Assembly (NCBI GenBank): GCA_023333565.1
Contig: JAJKFH010003937.1
Span: 1,502,001 to 1,566,000, forward strand
Origin: Puffinus mauretanicus
Lineage: Eukaryota > Chordata > Aves > Procellariiformes > Procellariidae
Length of the DNA: 64,000 bases
Direction of reading: 5' to 3'
In this document: piece after piece, positions 10,525 to 24,300 of the stretch
How positions within the stretch are numbered: position 1 is the stretch's first letter
Layout of the letters: each line of letters opens with the position of its first letter
The notes under the pieces: model-generated
Told to the model about the DNA's origin: nothing
Database searches by the model: none
Seen by the model: only the letters and a program-made list of their open reading frames with translations
Program-made: the position numbers and the translations under genes

Positions 10525-13500
10525 CCAGTGCGAGCACGTCAACCCCGCTGGGGATAAACTGTGCTTCCTCTAAACGCGGCGTGCACCCCGACGCGGAGGT
10601 GGAGATCACAGGGTCAAAATTCAAGCTGTGGTTGGAGCTGTGAACTCGCGGACTCACTGGGGAACCTGGCATTAATCTCCACCTTGGATCTGCTGGCCTC
10701 TTTTGAAAAGCCCTGCTCTGTTGCTCAGCTTGGACTATCTCCACAAGCACACTGATGAGCAGAGGAATACTGCAATGCCGTGGGTGATTGCTACGCAACG
10801 TTCAATTGCCACGCCGTCGTTTTTCCAGAAGCAAGATTTCCTCATTGAGAAAGGAACCATCGCTACCCGGTTTGCACTGGAGAGTGCTGGCAGCGATGGA
10901 GCCATTGACCTTGCTTCCCTAAATACGTTGTTCTTGTGAGTTAAATGAAATATGTGAACTGCATTTGAAATATTTCTCTACTTTTCCTGCAGTGAGTAAA
11001 AGCTTGCCCTCATACATCAGTGAATATTAAATCACCATATTCTCATTTATATGTACACTCCAAGATGCTGATGGAGTCAAGTACTGTTATGCGTATGTAT
11101 ATGAGGATCTAATTTTACTCTGTGTATTATTTTATAGTTGCCAGGCTAGATTCTGCTGACTTGGTTCTACCACCATTAAAAGAGCGGGGCGGAAGAGTAA
11201 CAGATTTTGCAGTTGTTTGATGGGTGGAATGAAAATGTTCTGTCCAAACCAACACTGCATATGGACTTCAACCATTTGTAAAAATTTGTCTTGTTTACTT
11301 CCAATAACAATGCAGCCTGTTTTTATAAAAGGAAATTCTTCCAGAACAAAACCCAACAAGCATTTTTGCTAAAATGTTAACACATTTCTGTTGGTTTTGA
11401 AATCAGCTGAGCTTTGTTTCCAAACAAGCAAATTTGTAGGTAATTTGACTTAAAATTAGCAAGCAATGAACCTGTCTTTTTGATCAGAAATATTTCTGCG
11501 TGGGCGAGCAAGCCATACAGACGCACAGTGAATTTGTCCTCAAGTCTGCTCTAGTATAGGCAGTAAAAACCCAACCTACTCACAGGGGTGAGCCAGATCA
11601 GCTGAAGCTTTGTATACACTGGTACTTAAAATGCAACCTTTTCTCACCTTTTGGTGCTTCAAGGCAGCCTGGGAAGTTTTATTGCTTTTGGGGGTAGGGA
11701 GCCCTGTCCGGGGGCACAAACTGGAGCACGGCAGGCTCTCGCATATGCCACAACATAGGGTATTGCCAGGGGGGAACCTACACAGCTCGATTTGCTTGTG
11801 GGTATACACTAAATGTTAGGTACATCCCTGACCAGGACATTTTGTACCCACAAGAAGCAGCACAAAGAGGATGAAAATCTTTGGCTGAGGTCTGGAGTGA
11901 TTCAGATAGATTCCTCTTTTTCCCCCGCTGTATCAGATGCATTGATTTTTTCCAAGTTTTATATTGCAGAGCTACAGATTTTCTGCTGGCATTTATTCCC
12001 GTCAGTGTCTTTTTGCTGGAATTAGTGCCTGATACACAAGGTGGGGAACTGATACTCGGAGATGAAAGCTGCTGGGTATCTTCACAGACCAAATCCCAAA
12101 AGCTTTTGGCATTTTTGGTTTAAGGCAGTACAAAACCGTTTGTGGGTTATTATTTGGGGAAGACTGTGTGATTGCAGAATTAACAACTTTCGTAATTCAT
12201 TTGTGAAAGGGGCAGAGTCCCCGTTGCTGATGCAGCTTCACCATCAGTACTTCAGTGCTTGATATCATAACTTCAGGGATCAGGCTAGGAGCTGCCAGTG
12301 ATTTATGTCATTGGGACTGCCGTAAGCAATAAGATTTGGATGGCTCCCAGCGCCTGCGTGGGTGAGCAGTCGGTGATTGAGGAGCTTCCCCCTCTGTCTA
12401 AAAGGGAGCCTACACTGATTTAGTGATGGAAGGCTAATTTTGTGATACCTTCCATATTCCGATGGTGGATTTTTATATAATCTCATTTTTCAACTGAGAT
12501 GGAAAACCTTCCTCTTCAGATAAATCCACTTCGGTTAAATAAAGCTGGAAGCCTTTCTATTCTGCCTGATTTTAATACCTGTAATTTATCGGTTGTGGAC
12601 TTACATCTAAATCACACTGTAGCTTCTCTGTGGTTTAGACAAAATTTAAATGTTGAAAGGTTGCTGCATGCTGTCTTTAAAAAGAACAGATTTTACGTCC
12701 TGCTTAGAATATTTCTTTTTCAGATGTATAAAAAAATGACATAAATCATGATTCTTTATTATTTTGCAAGACAACACGCCCTTGGCTCGTCTGGCTTGGA
12801 GAGACTCCCACCTCTTTCTGGGTTGCTTGCTTTGGGACAGCTGGAGGATATGAGCCACTGCCATGCAAAGTGAGTGTGAAAAACATGCACAATCCTTTTG
12901 TCTTCTTTGTGAGTCATTCCAGCCTTCTTGTCGTTCCCTTCCTGCATCCCAAAAAATGGGGGAAGGCTGGGTACCAACCAGACAAGCACCGACCGGTGCT
13001 GACGGCTGCAGGAGCAGGTAGGCAAGCCCAGCGTGCCCACGGGCATGTGTGCGGCAGGCTAGGGGATGGGACCTGCTGAAATAGAGCACAGGGAAGAGGG
13101 AAAAGATCTAGAGAGCTCAGAGCAAGGGCTGGGATTCCCCATCCAGACGTGGTTAGCAAAAAAAATGTAATTGCAAGCTGAAACCCTCTTTTTGGTTATG
13201 CTGCCATTTATAGCAGCCTTAGTTATGGATGTTTATTTTAAGATGCTGTCCCTTCCATTAATCCATTCCATTCGCTGTTTTCAAAGCCAGCAATGCTGTG
13301 CGATCACCGCGGGCTCTCTGGAGAAGCATCCCCAGCACAAGCCAAGCCAGCTATCATATTATGGACCCTTACTCAAGGTGCCCCTCCTCGTAGGTGACTA
13401 GCCTCGAACACCGCAATGCACTTTTATATAGTGTAACAGATGGAGAAAGCTGCTTTGATGTTCCTGTTCTGGTGAACTAAACACTGCATTGGTGTTTGTC

Positions 13501-16186
13501 TTTTTTCCTTGATGGGTTCTCAGGATCTCCAGGCGCATAAATGTTATACCTCAGTCTCCACAGCCTTGCACGCTCCTTCCACGCTCCCCACCGCGGCTGG
13601 CTGCGGTTTCCCTCCTGCCAGCACATCAGTGGAAGCCCTGTGTGATTCGTCTCCCTGCGCAGGGTTGTGCCTTCTGCTATTCTTGCAAATTTTGAGCATG
13701 CAACTCTAAAACTCTCTGTAAAACTTTAATTACAGAAAAATGATGTCTCTTAAATACAGACTGTCCCAGAGGAAAACAGAGCTGACAAGTTATTTTGCTT
13801 GTCTAGTGGTCTAGAACTGTTTGTCATAAACAGATGGGTACAGCAGATATTACAGCAACACTTGGAGATTAACTTGCATTAGGACTTCAGGCTTTAACCT
13901 GTGCCTTGTTGCATGGGAAGTTCGAACTGGGCTGACTTTTTGAGCTGGTTGTTGCTGCAATTGTTCATTACCTTGAGCTCAGCCATGCCAATGCCGTGCC
14001 TTTGGTTGGCTTTGCAGTGGTGCAGGTGGCTCCTGATGGTGCCACGGGGTCCCGCAGGTGCTGGGACTGGCATGGGGCAGGGGTGGGAACAGCCGGGTGG
14101 GAGCCACGCTGCCTTTACCTGAGAAAGGGGAGTATCAGCGTTTTCTCACCCTCCAGACAACTTGCAGATAAATCCGGTGTGGCACATCGGTGCTCTCGCC
14201 CAGCACTGGGCATCCCACACGTGCTGGCGAGGGGACCTTTCCAGGCTATGGAGGGCAATAAGAAACACATGCAACAAAGCATTGCCTTTCTCATTTACCA
14301 GCTTGTCCATTCCTTTCCACTTTTGCGAAAATGACCATTGCGTTAGTGATTGATGGCCCAAGTAAAGTGGTTTTGTCGTGCCCACCCTTTCCTAGCAGAT
14401 AAATGTCCCTGTGGCAGAGGGCACCCCCTCTTTAACACTTACAACTGGCGTCACCAAGAGGGGACAAACCGGGATCAGGACTTTTCCTGGGGTTTTTGCA
14501 GGGAGCCTGGCATGGTTCAGACTCATGCCACGTGTGCCGGCCTGATAAAGAGGACCTGGACCAACAGAGCTGACAAACCCATCTCGTGTGCAGCTGCTAG
14601 ACTGAAAGCCAAACATAAGAAAGAGGGAATGAAAGAAGTCACCGTACTTCTGCGTAGTCTGTGAACACTAGTTAGTACCGTGATTATAATTATGTCCAGA
14701 AAAGCAACTAGAAAAAGAGATTTTTTTTTTTTTATACTCAACCCATCTTATTCCTACGTGTGCTCAGAGCAAAATCTGCCTGCTTTAGCACCTTGCAGAC
14801 CTGCTTTGCAGAGTGCAATTCCCCTTCAGAGAAGTCTGAGGTGTTGAAGAGAGCCAGATGCTTGTTGTCTCTTGGTGGGCATGTTACAGAAGTGTTTTAT
14901 CTGAAATTAAAAACCAAACCAAAACAAAACAATTCTTCATATTTTCAGAGCAGCAAAAAGAAATCTTCAAAAAGGTAAGTGCCTTTGGAACTGGCGCGTG
15001 AGCCTCAGCCCAGCAACAGCTTGCATCTGCAAGGCTGAGCCAGAAGCTTAAGAGGACACATTTGGGGGTTTTAATGCCATCAGCTTCCAAACGCACCCAA
15101 AAGCAGCTGGGCCTTGCCCTGCTGGTCCTGCAGGTGCCTCTCAATTCTTTGGAAAACTGCTGGATTCAAACAGAAGAACTTTTAATTCAAGAATATCCTT
15201 ACTGGTCTCTCCACTGGGAAAAAGCTAAGATAGATTGACAACTTTCTGCTGCACCGCACAAGAGGAGGCTGGGTATAGGAGATGATCTTGGAAATTACAG
15301 CAGCTTCACAGACCAGAGACTGCTCTGTAGCTCGACCGAACCAGGCAGGAATCAATATAATCCATGCCTTTTTCCTCCTTTCAGCTCCAAAACAAGGCTT
15401 TCTCTTTCATGTCAAAGGCATTTCTTATATTCAACTACTTTTCTCACCTTTCCATGTATCCCACCTTCCTCGGGTGAGTTCACCCTGCTACACAGCTATG
15501 CCATTATACACAGAAAGAGATTGAGAGCAGTTTACAGGGGCTTAAGCATTCTCTCTTGCTCTGTTTGTATCAGGTTAAATGATTTTTCTCCTTCCATTCT
15601 CCTTATACACAGACTTTTCATAACTCTCTCGCCACACTGAATGATGTGCTGAATGTCTCTGGAAAGCAGCTCTCTTGCTCGTGCTCTCTTCAGTGGTTTT
15701 TGTGCTAAATAGTCCTTTCTGCCACTCCTTAATGATTTTTTGTGCAGCACGTCGCGTCTAGCCGTAGCCTATCTTGGGCAATCTCAGCTCACGCTATTCC
15801 CTCACCTTAATTCTTCTCACTCATCACAAAGCCCAGGTGTCAGATCTTACCCAATTTTTGCTAAGTCTCTCTCTTTTTCAGTCTTTCTGAATCACCCAGC
15901 TTGTTCAGCAGGCAATATTTTTAGATATGGTCATTATGCACTTGTACATGCTCTTAGAAACGCTACTTTCTTGTGCTCGGAATTATGCTTTTGAATTTGC
16001 CTCCCAAGACCAGATTTCCTCGGCAGAACTCCCCCAGCTCTCTTCTACAGGGTGACTCCACAGGCTGAAGCTCTCTTCTAAAGGCTGATTAATTTTCTGA
16101 TTTATTTGGTTGACGCCTAATAGAATTTCATCCCTTGAAAATGAGATTATTTGTCTCAGTCTACTTGAGATACAGTAATCCCAGGC
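10525..16186. other. Non-coding stretch, nothing specific seen
   Basis: This is mixed-composition sequence, with GC-richer patches near 13.55-13.67 kb and 14.0-14.25 kb and a T13 run at 14,721-14,733. Open frames of up to about 147 codons occur on both strands, but they overlap each other and encode unrecognisable peptides. No gene, RNA or repeat family is called. Confidence 0.5.
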
Positions 16187-16225
16187 AAAAAAAAAAAGCA
16201 AGCAAAAAAAAAGCAAGCAAAAAGC
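16187..16225. repeat. A-rich repeat (A-run plus GCAAGC)
   Basis: An A11 run and an A9 run are each followed by GCAAGC, then by A5GC. The result is a short degenerate tandem with a period of about 15-17 bp. It is low-complexity sequence and no retroposon body is recognisable next to it. Confidence 0.7.
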
Positions 16226-16437
16226 TCTTTGTGAAGTCTGTGTGTGAATAATGTAATTCTGAAGCAAATCCACCTCCTCAGCCCTCCCCGTTGGCTTTGG
16301 TATAACTTTATGTGCATACGGATGACTTAACACAGGAGGTACATCTCTTTACCGATGTGCGTGACTGCTTCTCCATGCAGCTTCAAACAGAAATCGCACT
16401 TTTCCCTCATATAACTCAAAGCACCCTGCAAAGTAGC

Positions 16438-16564
16438 AGACCCATATCTTACAAGTTAAGAAAATGAGATGCTGGGAGCTTGCTGAGAGATTGAATCAAT
16501 GGCAGAAGTGGAAATAAAACGCTGTTCTCTGGTTCCTAGTTCCCTATCCAGTCATATTGACCAC
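16438..16564 (-). mobile_element. MIR-like tRNA-derived SINE relic
   Basis: Read on the given strand, the order of motifs follows the reverse complement of a MIR/CORE-type SINE. There is a segment like 'TTACA..GA..AAA-TGAGATGC', then 'AATGGCAGAAGTGGAAATAAAAC', then a 'TTCTCTGGTTCCTAGTTCCC' block ending near TTGACCA. Amniote MIRs show TGGCAGAGCTGGGAATAGAACC followed by a CTCCTGGTTCCCAGTCCC-like block at the same spacing. The match is clearly degenerate and was made by eye, so edges and subfamily are uncertain. Confidence 0.5.
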
Positions 16565-19500
16565 CGCCACAGTGAGCCTACCAAGAAGTTACCTGTTTTC
16601 TGTACTTAAATACTCTCCAACTAACCGTTGTTAGCAAAGGCTACCTGAACTGGGAGGCAGAAAATCTCGTCTGTGGCAAAAATGAATGATTTCCAAGTCG
16701 ATAATGACGAGGAAGAGCACATCTCCTGTTTGGTACAGCAGGGTGAGCTCACCCCCCTAAGCTAATGCTGCAGAGTTTTTTCATCTGGGTTCAGCATTGG
16801 AGGCAGCCATGAAATTCCATGCCGCTAGCCCACGGAGAATCAAAATTCCCCTGTTTTTACATGCATTATGACTTCCTTTCCTAGCTCCCTCTGCAGACAA
16901 GCCAAGGTCTACTTATGTGTCCAAGTACTGAGGCTCATCTGGGGAAGATCAGGAGTGTCATTAAAATTCATGGAAGCAATGCTGATTCACACCAGACATG
17001 GACCTCCAGTTTTACATAGGAAAAACCCTGTTCACATTTCCAAGGAAAGAAGTCCTTGACACACAGAATGGGCCTGGTCAACAGGACCCAACAGGGCCCA
17101 GGACCTTTCACGCAGCTAACACAAAACCACACCACGGCTGACATCGGTCCTCCAGCCTCTCCCCATGAGGCCACCTCCATTCTCCTACCCTTTAACCTTA
17201 ACCCTCCACACAGGGTATAGGCATCAGCGCACACCTTACACCAGCACACGCTTGCTTAAAAGGGAAAGTCCCTAAAATCTCTTGCCGAGGTCCTGCGTGA
17301 TCTGCATATATCTATACTGGCTTGGCACTGACTATAACTTGGTCTCCAAGCTTTCTAGAGGCAGGAGGGCTGAGAGCTGTGCTCACCCCCAGCTGCAGCA
17401 CCGAGCAGGGCTCCACAACTCTGAGTTCATCAATAATACTTGAACTTTCCCACAAGAGACTTCAAAACCTTCCCCTTTCCATTCATCAGCTATTCTTCTG
17501 CAGAAGTAATTAGCTGACTACAAATTGAATTAAAAAAATTAAGTCGCTTTCAGGTTATGCATAGAAAGAAACAAAACTGAGCAATGGCAAGTTACTTGAG
17601 GGAGTATGTCAAATACAAAGCATTTTCCCATTTTCTCAGCTCTCTGACATCACTGGGAACCGGGAGCTTGCATCCTTAATTGGCCATAACTTTTTCTTCT
17701 TGTAGAAAATGGGGTATTTAACGCAACACTCATTTTTTCTGAAAATCTTCTTTGGGATGTAGAAATGAATGTTAATGTATGCAAGCCCATTACTGAGAAT
17801 GGTAATGAAGAAGTCGTGGCCAATGGTTAAGCTTAAATTAAGCACGCTTCAGAAAACAAACACAACTCTTCCAGAATTTCTATTCAACATTTGTAACAGA
17901 ATAAAAGTCCTAATAAAATGTTTTCCCTGAGAAGTAATAAATTCTGAAAACATGACTGTATTTACTTAGAACTTTTGTAATGAAAAACTTTTTCTCAGAC
18001 AGGAAAACTGCTCTTTACAAGAAAACTCAATAAACACAATTATGCAACTGTTTTTCTTGAGACTTGTGCAAACATGAGCTGTTGCAAATGCTCAACAGGC
18101 CAGTGCATTAGAATCCCAGTCCCACATACACGTGTGTCGAACTCAGAGAAAATATTGCTCAAGCACCAAAAACACACATGTAGTTTTCTCTTTCTGTATC
18201 TCATTTATATAATTAAAAACTCTTCCAAGCCCTCAGCAGAGACCTGAAAAGAATTGATTTATTTTTTCACTATAAGCGAGTTTGTTCATGCCATAAATCT
18301 TCTGAAATGAAATGTAACAAATTTCCACTTGCAACTTCTTGAGAAATGCTATATGCTGTATTTTTTTTTATTTTTTTGGGGGAGGAAATAAATTGATTCC
18401 AATTTATGATTTAATCTGGAAAAAATGCATCAAGTATCATTACGATTGATTTTTTTTAAGTGGATGCTGACCACCTAAATTATTGCCTCCTGAATTAATA
18501 TCCAATACGCAATTCACATGCACCCTTGAGCCAATGTGAGTTGTTTTAACGATGCACGCTGGAGTCACATTTTGAGTATACAGTGCTCGTGGCTGAATTT
18601 AAGTGAGTTCTCACTGCTTGACTCCCACCACAGGAGCTTCCACCTCCTCAGACTGCTGCCTCGTATCCTGTGTGGTGGTTCAGAAAGCTCAGAAAGTACA
18701 AAATCATCCCCATCTGCCTTCGCAGGGGTGCCCAGGCACCTTTGCCGAGTTTTGAAGCAGGTTCCCCGAACAGCACTGAATTTTGCTCAGGGTAATGAAA
18801 ACCTGTACGTGGTTTTGGCGACACTTCATCTGGAAGCAGAAAGGTAGCGATAACGAGAGCTCTCCCGGTGCTCCACAGCACCAGCTCCATTGGTATGCTC
18901 TGGCTGGTGATGCAAAGCAGCGCACAAACCTAACGTCTCTGCGTTAAGCCAAGTTTATGGCTGCTTTGCATTGCCAGCACAGTGCAAAGCAGCTGGAGAG
19001 CACCAGTGACTTTGATCCCAAACTATAGAAGAAATCCTGATTATTGAGCTTGACGTGATCCCGGGCGATCAGATGTTCCTTTAAACGCAGAAGAAAGCAC
19101 CTCGCAAGGGGTCTTTGCCCTGCCTCATCCAACACAGACTGGTTTCAGAGGAATCAAAGCTCAACAGTTGCATTTACACAGAAAAAAAAACTAGCAGCCC
19201 CCGTGGCGCACCACTGTCCTCTCAGCTCCAAAGGCTTTGCAGGATTTCTCGCTACATCACTGAGCTCCATATCACAAGAAGCATGAGATCAAAGCGCAAG
19301 CAATGTGGGAAGACATCGCGTCAGCCCAGAGATGCCCCAGCTAGCAGGGCTCGCAGGATGGCGGGTGGGGGATTCTGGAGGACCTCTGAGGCTGTGACAG
19401 TCAAGGAGCGATGCTGGAACCCCCCTACAACCATCATAGGCTGAAAAGAAAAGTGACCCATCCCTCTGGTCTCTCGCAGATGATGACTTGTCGCATGGTT

Positions 19501-21326
19501 TCAATCAATTCAATCTCCAAAACACATTTTAGGGGAGGATAAATAACGTAGCAAAGATGTTATTTGACATCTCTGTAGGGAATGTCATTTGTATTTCTTC
19601 TGGTAATTTTTTACTTTACCACATTATAAAAATGAGGGGAAAGAATTATCTGGGTTTTATGGCATTTAGGTAGGTAAGTTTTAAAATATTACACAAACAT
19701 TAAATCATTTTGTTTGGATTTTTTAGTTCAAAACTGAAGCCAAATGAAGATAATTCAGAGAAAATGCTCTCTGGGACAATGATGGACTGGAATGGTGATA
19801 CGCTGTGCAACTCCTGTTAAAACTTTGGCTTGCAACATGATTTTCATGTATATTTTATACCTCTACTTGCATCTTTGAGATTTAATTAGTTTCCTAACAA
19901 TACTCAAAGAGGAAGTTTCAGCTCCTGAGGCAATTTGGAACGAGTTTGACAAAAAGTATCTGCATTACTTAAGGATGATGTTTTTACCCTGAAACTAAAA
20001 TACCTTTATTTCTCTCCCAAACACCTAACTATCCAGGTAATCACAGTGCCAGACTAGAAAATTATCTCTAAATATAAATGCTGGAAAATCCATCAGTTAA
20101 AGTAGTGTAATGGAAATATTTTATAAAATATACTCTAGATCACGTGCATTCGCAACGACAAGAGACCCATTCCCATTTCTGCTAACTCTGTAATTTCTCA
20201 CATTTCATTAAGCTTTAATCAGAAGGCTTAAGTCTTAATCTATCCCAAATTAGTTTTAAGCAGAATATGAAGTACAAGTACTGCTAATTTGTAATAGCTT
20301 ATATACCCTTATATCTGCTGAAGAATGGACTGAAGGAATTATTGTATTGCCTTCTTGCCTAGTCCAAAAAGAGCAAAGGCCAAAACTTCAAATTTACAAA
20401 GTATACTCAGCTATAAATATATTTGACATCTACCTAAGCCCTCTAAAAGCTGCAATGCTATAGCAAGACTTTGAAATTTATGTCAAGTACAGTGTAATTC
20501 ATAACAAAAGCAAGCTGCAAACTCCAAATTAGTTGTTTTTCCCATGTCAACCTTCTGACAAAACATGATACGATTTGTAAGCATTTATTTTTAAAAGTCC
20601 TTAAAAGACATAAAGCTTAGAGGGAAAGAAAACCAGCTCCTTACTTCATGTGGTAAGCAGAGTTGTTGCTGAATTTACTTCCTTTTTTCTCTCTCGGAAA
20701 TAAAAAGACCAACTCTCAAATAGTAACAGGGCCAGAATATTAACAGCCAACGTGCAGGCACGCCCAGAGGTTGAAAGCCCCATAATCAGCACCCGCTGGG
20801 GAGGGTCTCTGGTTTAGTATTGGTTTGCAGCTGATGGTGTGGACACGGAGTGTTTTGTTTCAGAACCTGTGGCTGGCAGCAGGAAGGGAACCGATGCCGG
20901 GTCCCCCGACTGCTGCCCTGGAGGGAAGGGGAGATGGCAGCAGCCGAGCACTCTTGGCCAGGAGAAATGGGGCACGAGGAGCCAAGGAGATGGAGAAGGA
21001 GCCGGGCAGGCTGGCAGGCTTCCAGCACCAAACACCCAGCCGAGACACAGAGGCATCAGAAAATCAGATTTCTCCTAGGAGCGCAGAGGGAGGTGACTGG
21101 TGGAAACCAGAAACCACCAAAAAGTGCTGGACCGAGAACAAGATCGGAGGGGAAAAAAATGGCCTACCAAGTGTGGGGAGATTTGTCTGCAGATGACCTT
21201 ATTGCAATCCATCCCATCCAGCAGATCTGGGATGGTCTGATTTTGTGCCCTAACAAAACACAGAGCTCAAAAGCCCGCATGGCGATCTTCTTGTGCTCCC
21301 TTTGAGGACTAGCCCTACCAAAAAAT
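16565..21326. other. Non-coding stretch, nothing specific seen
   Basis: The sequence is largely AT-rich, especially 17.5-18.5 kb and 19.5-20.7 kb, with a T9-A-T7 run at 18,361-18,377. A GC-richer purine patch lies at 20.86-21.05 kb, where frames on both strands stay open without a recognisable product. No gene, RNA or repeat family was recognised. Confidence 0.5.
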
Positions 21327-21358
21327 GAGCCCCCCACAAAACGAGCCCCCCACAAAAC
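21327..21358. repeat. Perfect 16-bp tandem duplication
   Basis: The 16-mer GAGCCCCCCACAAAAC occurs twice head to tail without a mismatch. This is a recent replication-slippage type duplication with no visible function. Confidence 0.9.
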
Positions 21359-24300
21359 ATAACAAGAGTCTCCCTGCAGCCCACAGAGCGCCATTTTCAT
21401 CTTTTAAGCTTACACATGACCCCAAGACAGACAGATTCCATAAGGCATGTCCATGAGCACAGCTTTGCTGGATCATCATCCCTTTCTTTGTACCAGCTCA
21501 TTATAACACCTTCCCCAAATGCAGTGGAGCCCTATTGCCTTCCCAGCTGCAACAACCGATATTACCATAATTGCTTCATTGTGCTGATGAACAACTGGCT
21601 TTGGGACCCTTGGCAGATGAAATCTGCAGACGCTGCTGCAGGATTGCTCCGAGCAGCGTGTAACATAATGTGTCCTTATGCTGCTCCCACGCTGGTCTGG
21701 GGGGGAAGCAGGAGCTGGGGCCTCCACCTCCAGATATACAGATATACAGACCCCTCGCACGTGAGCTAACGTAAACAGCTGTAAGCCCATAATTTGTCCC
21801 GCGGGCCCGGGCTGCTGACGTGTTTGCTGGCAGAACCTGCGACGGAGCACAGCCGTAAACCAGGCACTTAGGCAAGAGGGACCTCAGGAAAGGAAAATCC
21901 TCAGAAACCATTTAGATTCATTTAAACAAGAGAAATGTTCTCTTCCTGGACTGTGGCACTCTTTCTTTGTCTCTCTGGCATGGGGTTAGAAATTCCTCCA
22001 AGGAATGTGTTATAGAGGAGTTCTGCCGTGAAAACAGACTCGCTCAGGCTTCTCCCGTGTTTATTATACCGCAGTAATTTGCACATCATGATGCTCCAGT
22101 TATCTTCGCCCAGATCTGCATATAAACTTGTTTTATTTTCTCACCAAAACCAGACCCTAGAAACCAGGTGAGAGGAGTCCTTCCAGCCATCACCATGACC
22201 TCCACGTCATCTTGTTGTGACTGAGCTGCTTTTGTCGGTGGAAACTTGCTGAACAATTCGAACAATGCATAAAACAAGCAGGAACCTGATTACAGCCTGG
22301 GCTGTCTCCGGAGAGCTAAAAGACAGGAGAAATCTCCTTGTCATCCCACCAAACTGGGAGATGAGTACACACCACTTGCAAATGGGAGTGGGCTCTTCCC
22401 ATACTGGTCTTTTCCATGGCAGAGCCTCAGGCTGGATTCACCCGAGTGCAAAGCAGACAGGGCAACTTTCAGCATCAAACTGCAGGTTTGTTCTTTCGCT
22501 AAAATGTGATCATGCAGATAATCACAAAAACCTTCACTGATTTTGTAAGATTGTCATAAATCATATTTTAAATTTTAATATTTTTAATGAGTGCTCTGAG
22601 GAAAGGAGGGAATTTAACAGGCACTGTATCAGCACAAGGAAGAAAACACGCATACTGCTGAAATCTGAAATGTAAGAACCAGTGAAGCAGAAAAACAATA
22701 AAAAATCACCCAGATGAGAAGAAATGAAGGAAGGAAAGATCTTTCTCCATCAGCCATGGCAAGGCTGTTAGGAGGCCCTTAGGGAAAGACATGTTAGCTC
22801 TGCGAGAGAGACAAAGGGAACCAGAGAAGCCCGGTCTCAGTCTCGCACCGTGCAAACAGGGACCGTCCCGTCTCCGGCAGTGTTTCCTACAGCAGTTCAG
22901 TCTGTGTTCAATCTGCCTGCAGGACTGCCGGGCCACCGCAGTCCGATGTCAGGAGGCAAAGACGGAGGGGTCAGCACCAAGGAGGAGCACAGACATTCGA
23001 GCATACGGGAGGTGCCGTGCTCCCCGTGCTGCAGTGCTGCTCACGCCAGCCGCACCAGGCCACTCTCTAGTGGGGGGGCTGGAGGAACTTCGTGATGCAT
23101 TTTAAAACCAATATTTGAACCTTGACTTTGCTGAGGAGAAACTAAAGATGTTGTGGATAGAGGTTCACGGGGTTCCCCTTTGAATCTCGTGAAGTCTGTG
23201 GACACGAACACTTATCTCTGGGATGAAGCTTACAGACTAGCAGCACAAGGAGTGATTGCCGTGATCGTCTCTTCTCGCTGCATTCAGAAAACACGACCTC
23301 CGCTGGCCATTTCTGCAGCTGGGTGATGCACCCGCCTTCAGAAAGTCCGTCCTGGTTTGTGGTGAGCGGTACCTGCAGCATCGCTCCCTCAAATTCCCTG
23401 GGTGCTGCAAAGCTGGAAATCAAGGTCAGACCACAGCTTGGCCAAGAGGGGAATATCTGTCAGCAGAAGAGAGAAGAAACGTTTCAGGTTCAAAATCTGC
23501 ACTTGAATCGGTTTATTAATCCCAAAGTGCAAATCAGGAGAAGAGAGGGGAGGAGGGGAAGATGTGAGGAATTCGGAGAGTCCAGGACAAAAATAGCACT
23601 ATTAAACACTTCATTTCTTTTTTGGACATTTTCCCAATGACTTTTAAATCTCCCTAGGTTTATAGAGAAAAAAAGAGTTTATATCCTTTACTGCTCCTCT
23701 ATGTACGGTCTTTTAGAAGACAACCTGCAGCTGCAGCTCTCCCATCCTCAGGTCTGGGACCTCAGCACCAGTCCCAGCCGGCGCGTCCTGTCTGCGGCCC
23801 CCCGAAACAGGAGCACAAGCGAGGGTCCAGGTAGTCCTGCAAAATAAAGGAAGAGAGAAATCCCACTCAGAAATAATCCTAAGGGGAGTGGGTGGGATGG
23901 GAGATTCAAACAAAAGTTAAAACGAAATGGAAGAGTATGCAGTCTTTTGTTCATCATGGAGGAAAATGCTTATAGAGCTCTTTTCCCCAAACTTTGACAG
24001 GTCTAGCAGGTATGCAGGGTATACGAGAAATATATGCAATTTTTCTTCCATTAAAAAAACCTCTGCCATTAAACGTTCATTACTTGACAACCTAAAATTC
24101 ACTACCTGATTTTCATAGTCCTGCTTTATCTCTGTGCTTGCCAAGTGTAAATCAACTTCTATTTGTCTCTTTTACTGAAATACATCTAGACCTGCCTGTT
24201 CTTCTGTTATAAAATATAGTTATTCCTTCGCATATAGAAGCAGATGGTATTTTCAATGTTGAAAAACATACATAAAACAGAGCAGGAAAGCAATAAAATG

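Noticed and set aside
15765..15860. Possible MIR-like fragment (CTTGGGCAATCTCAGCTCACG)
   Set aside because: Only one short block resembles the consensus, which is not enough to call an element.
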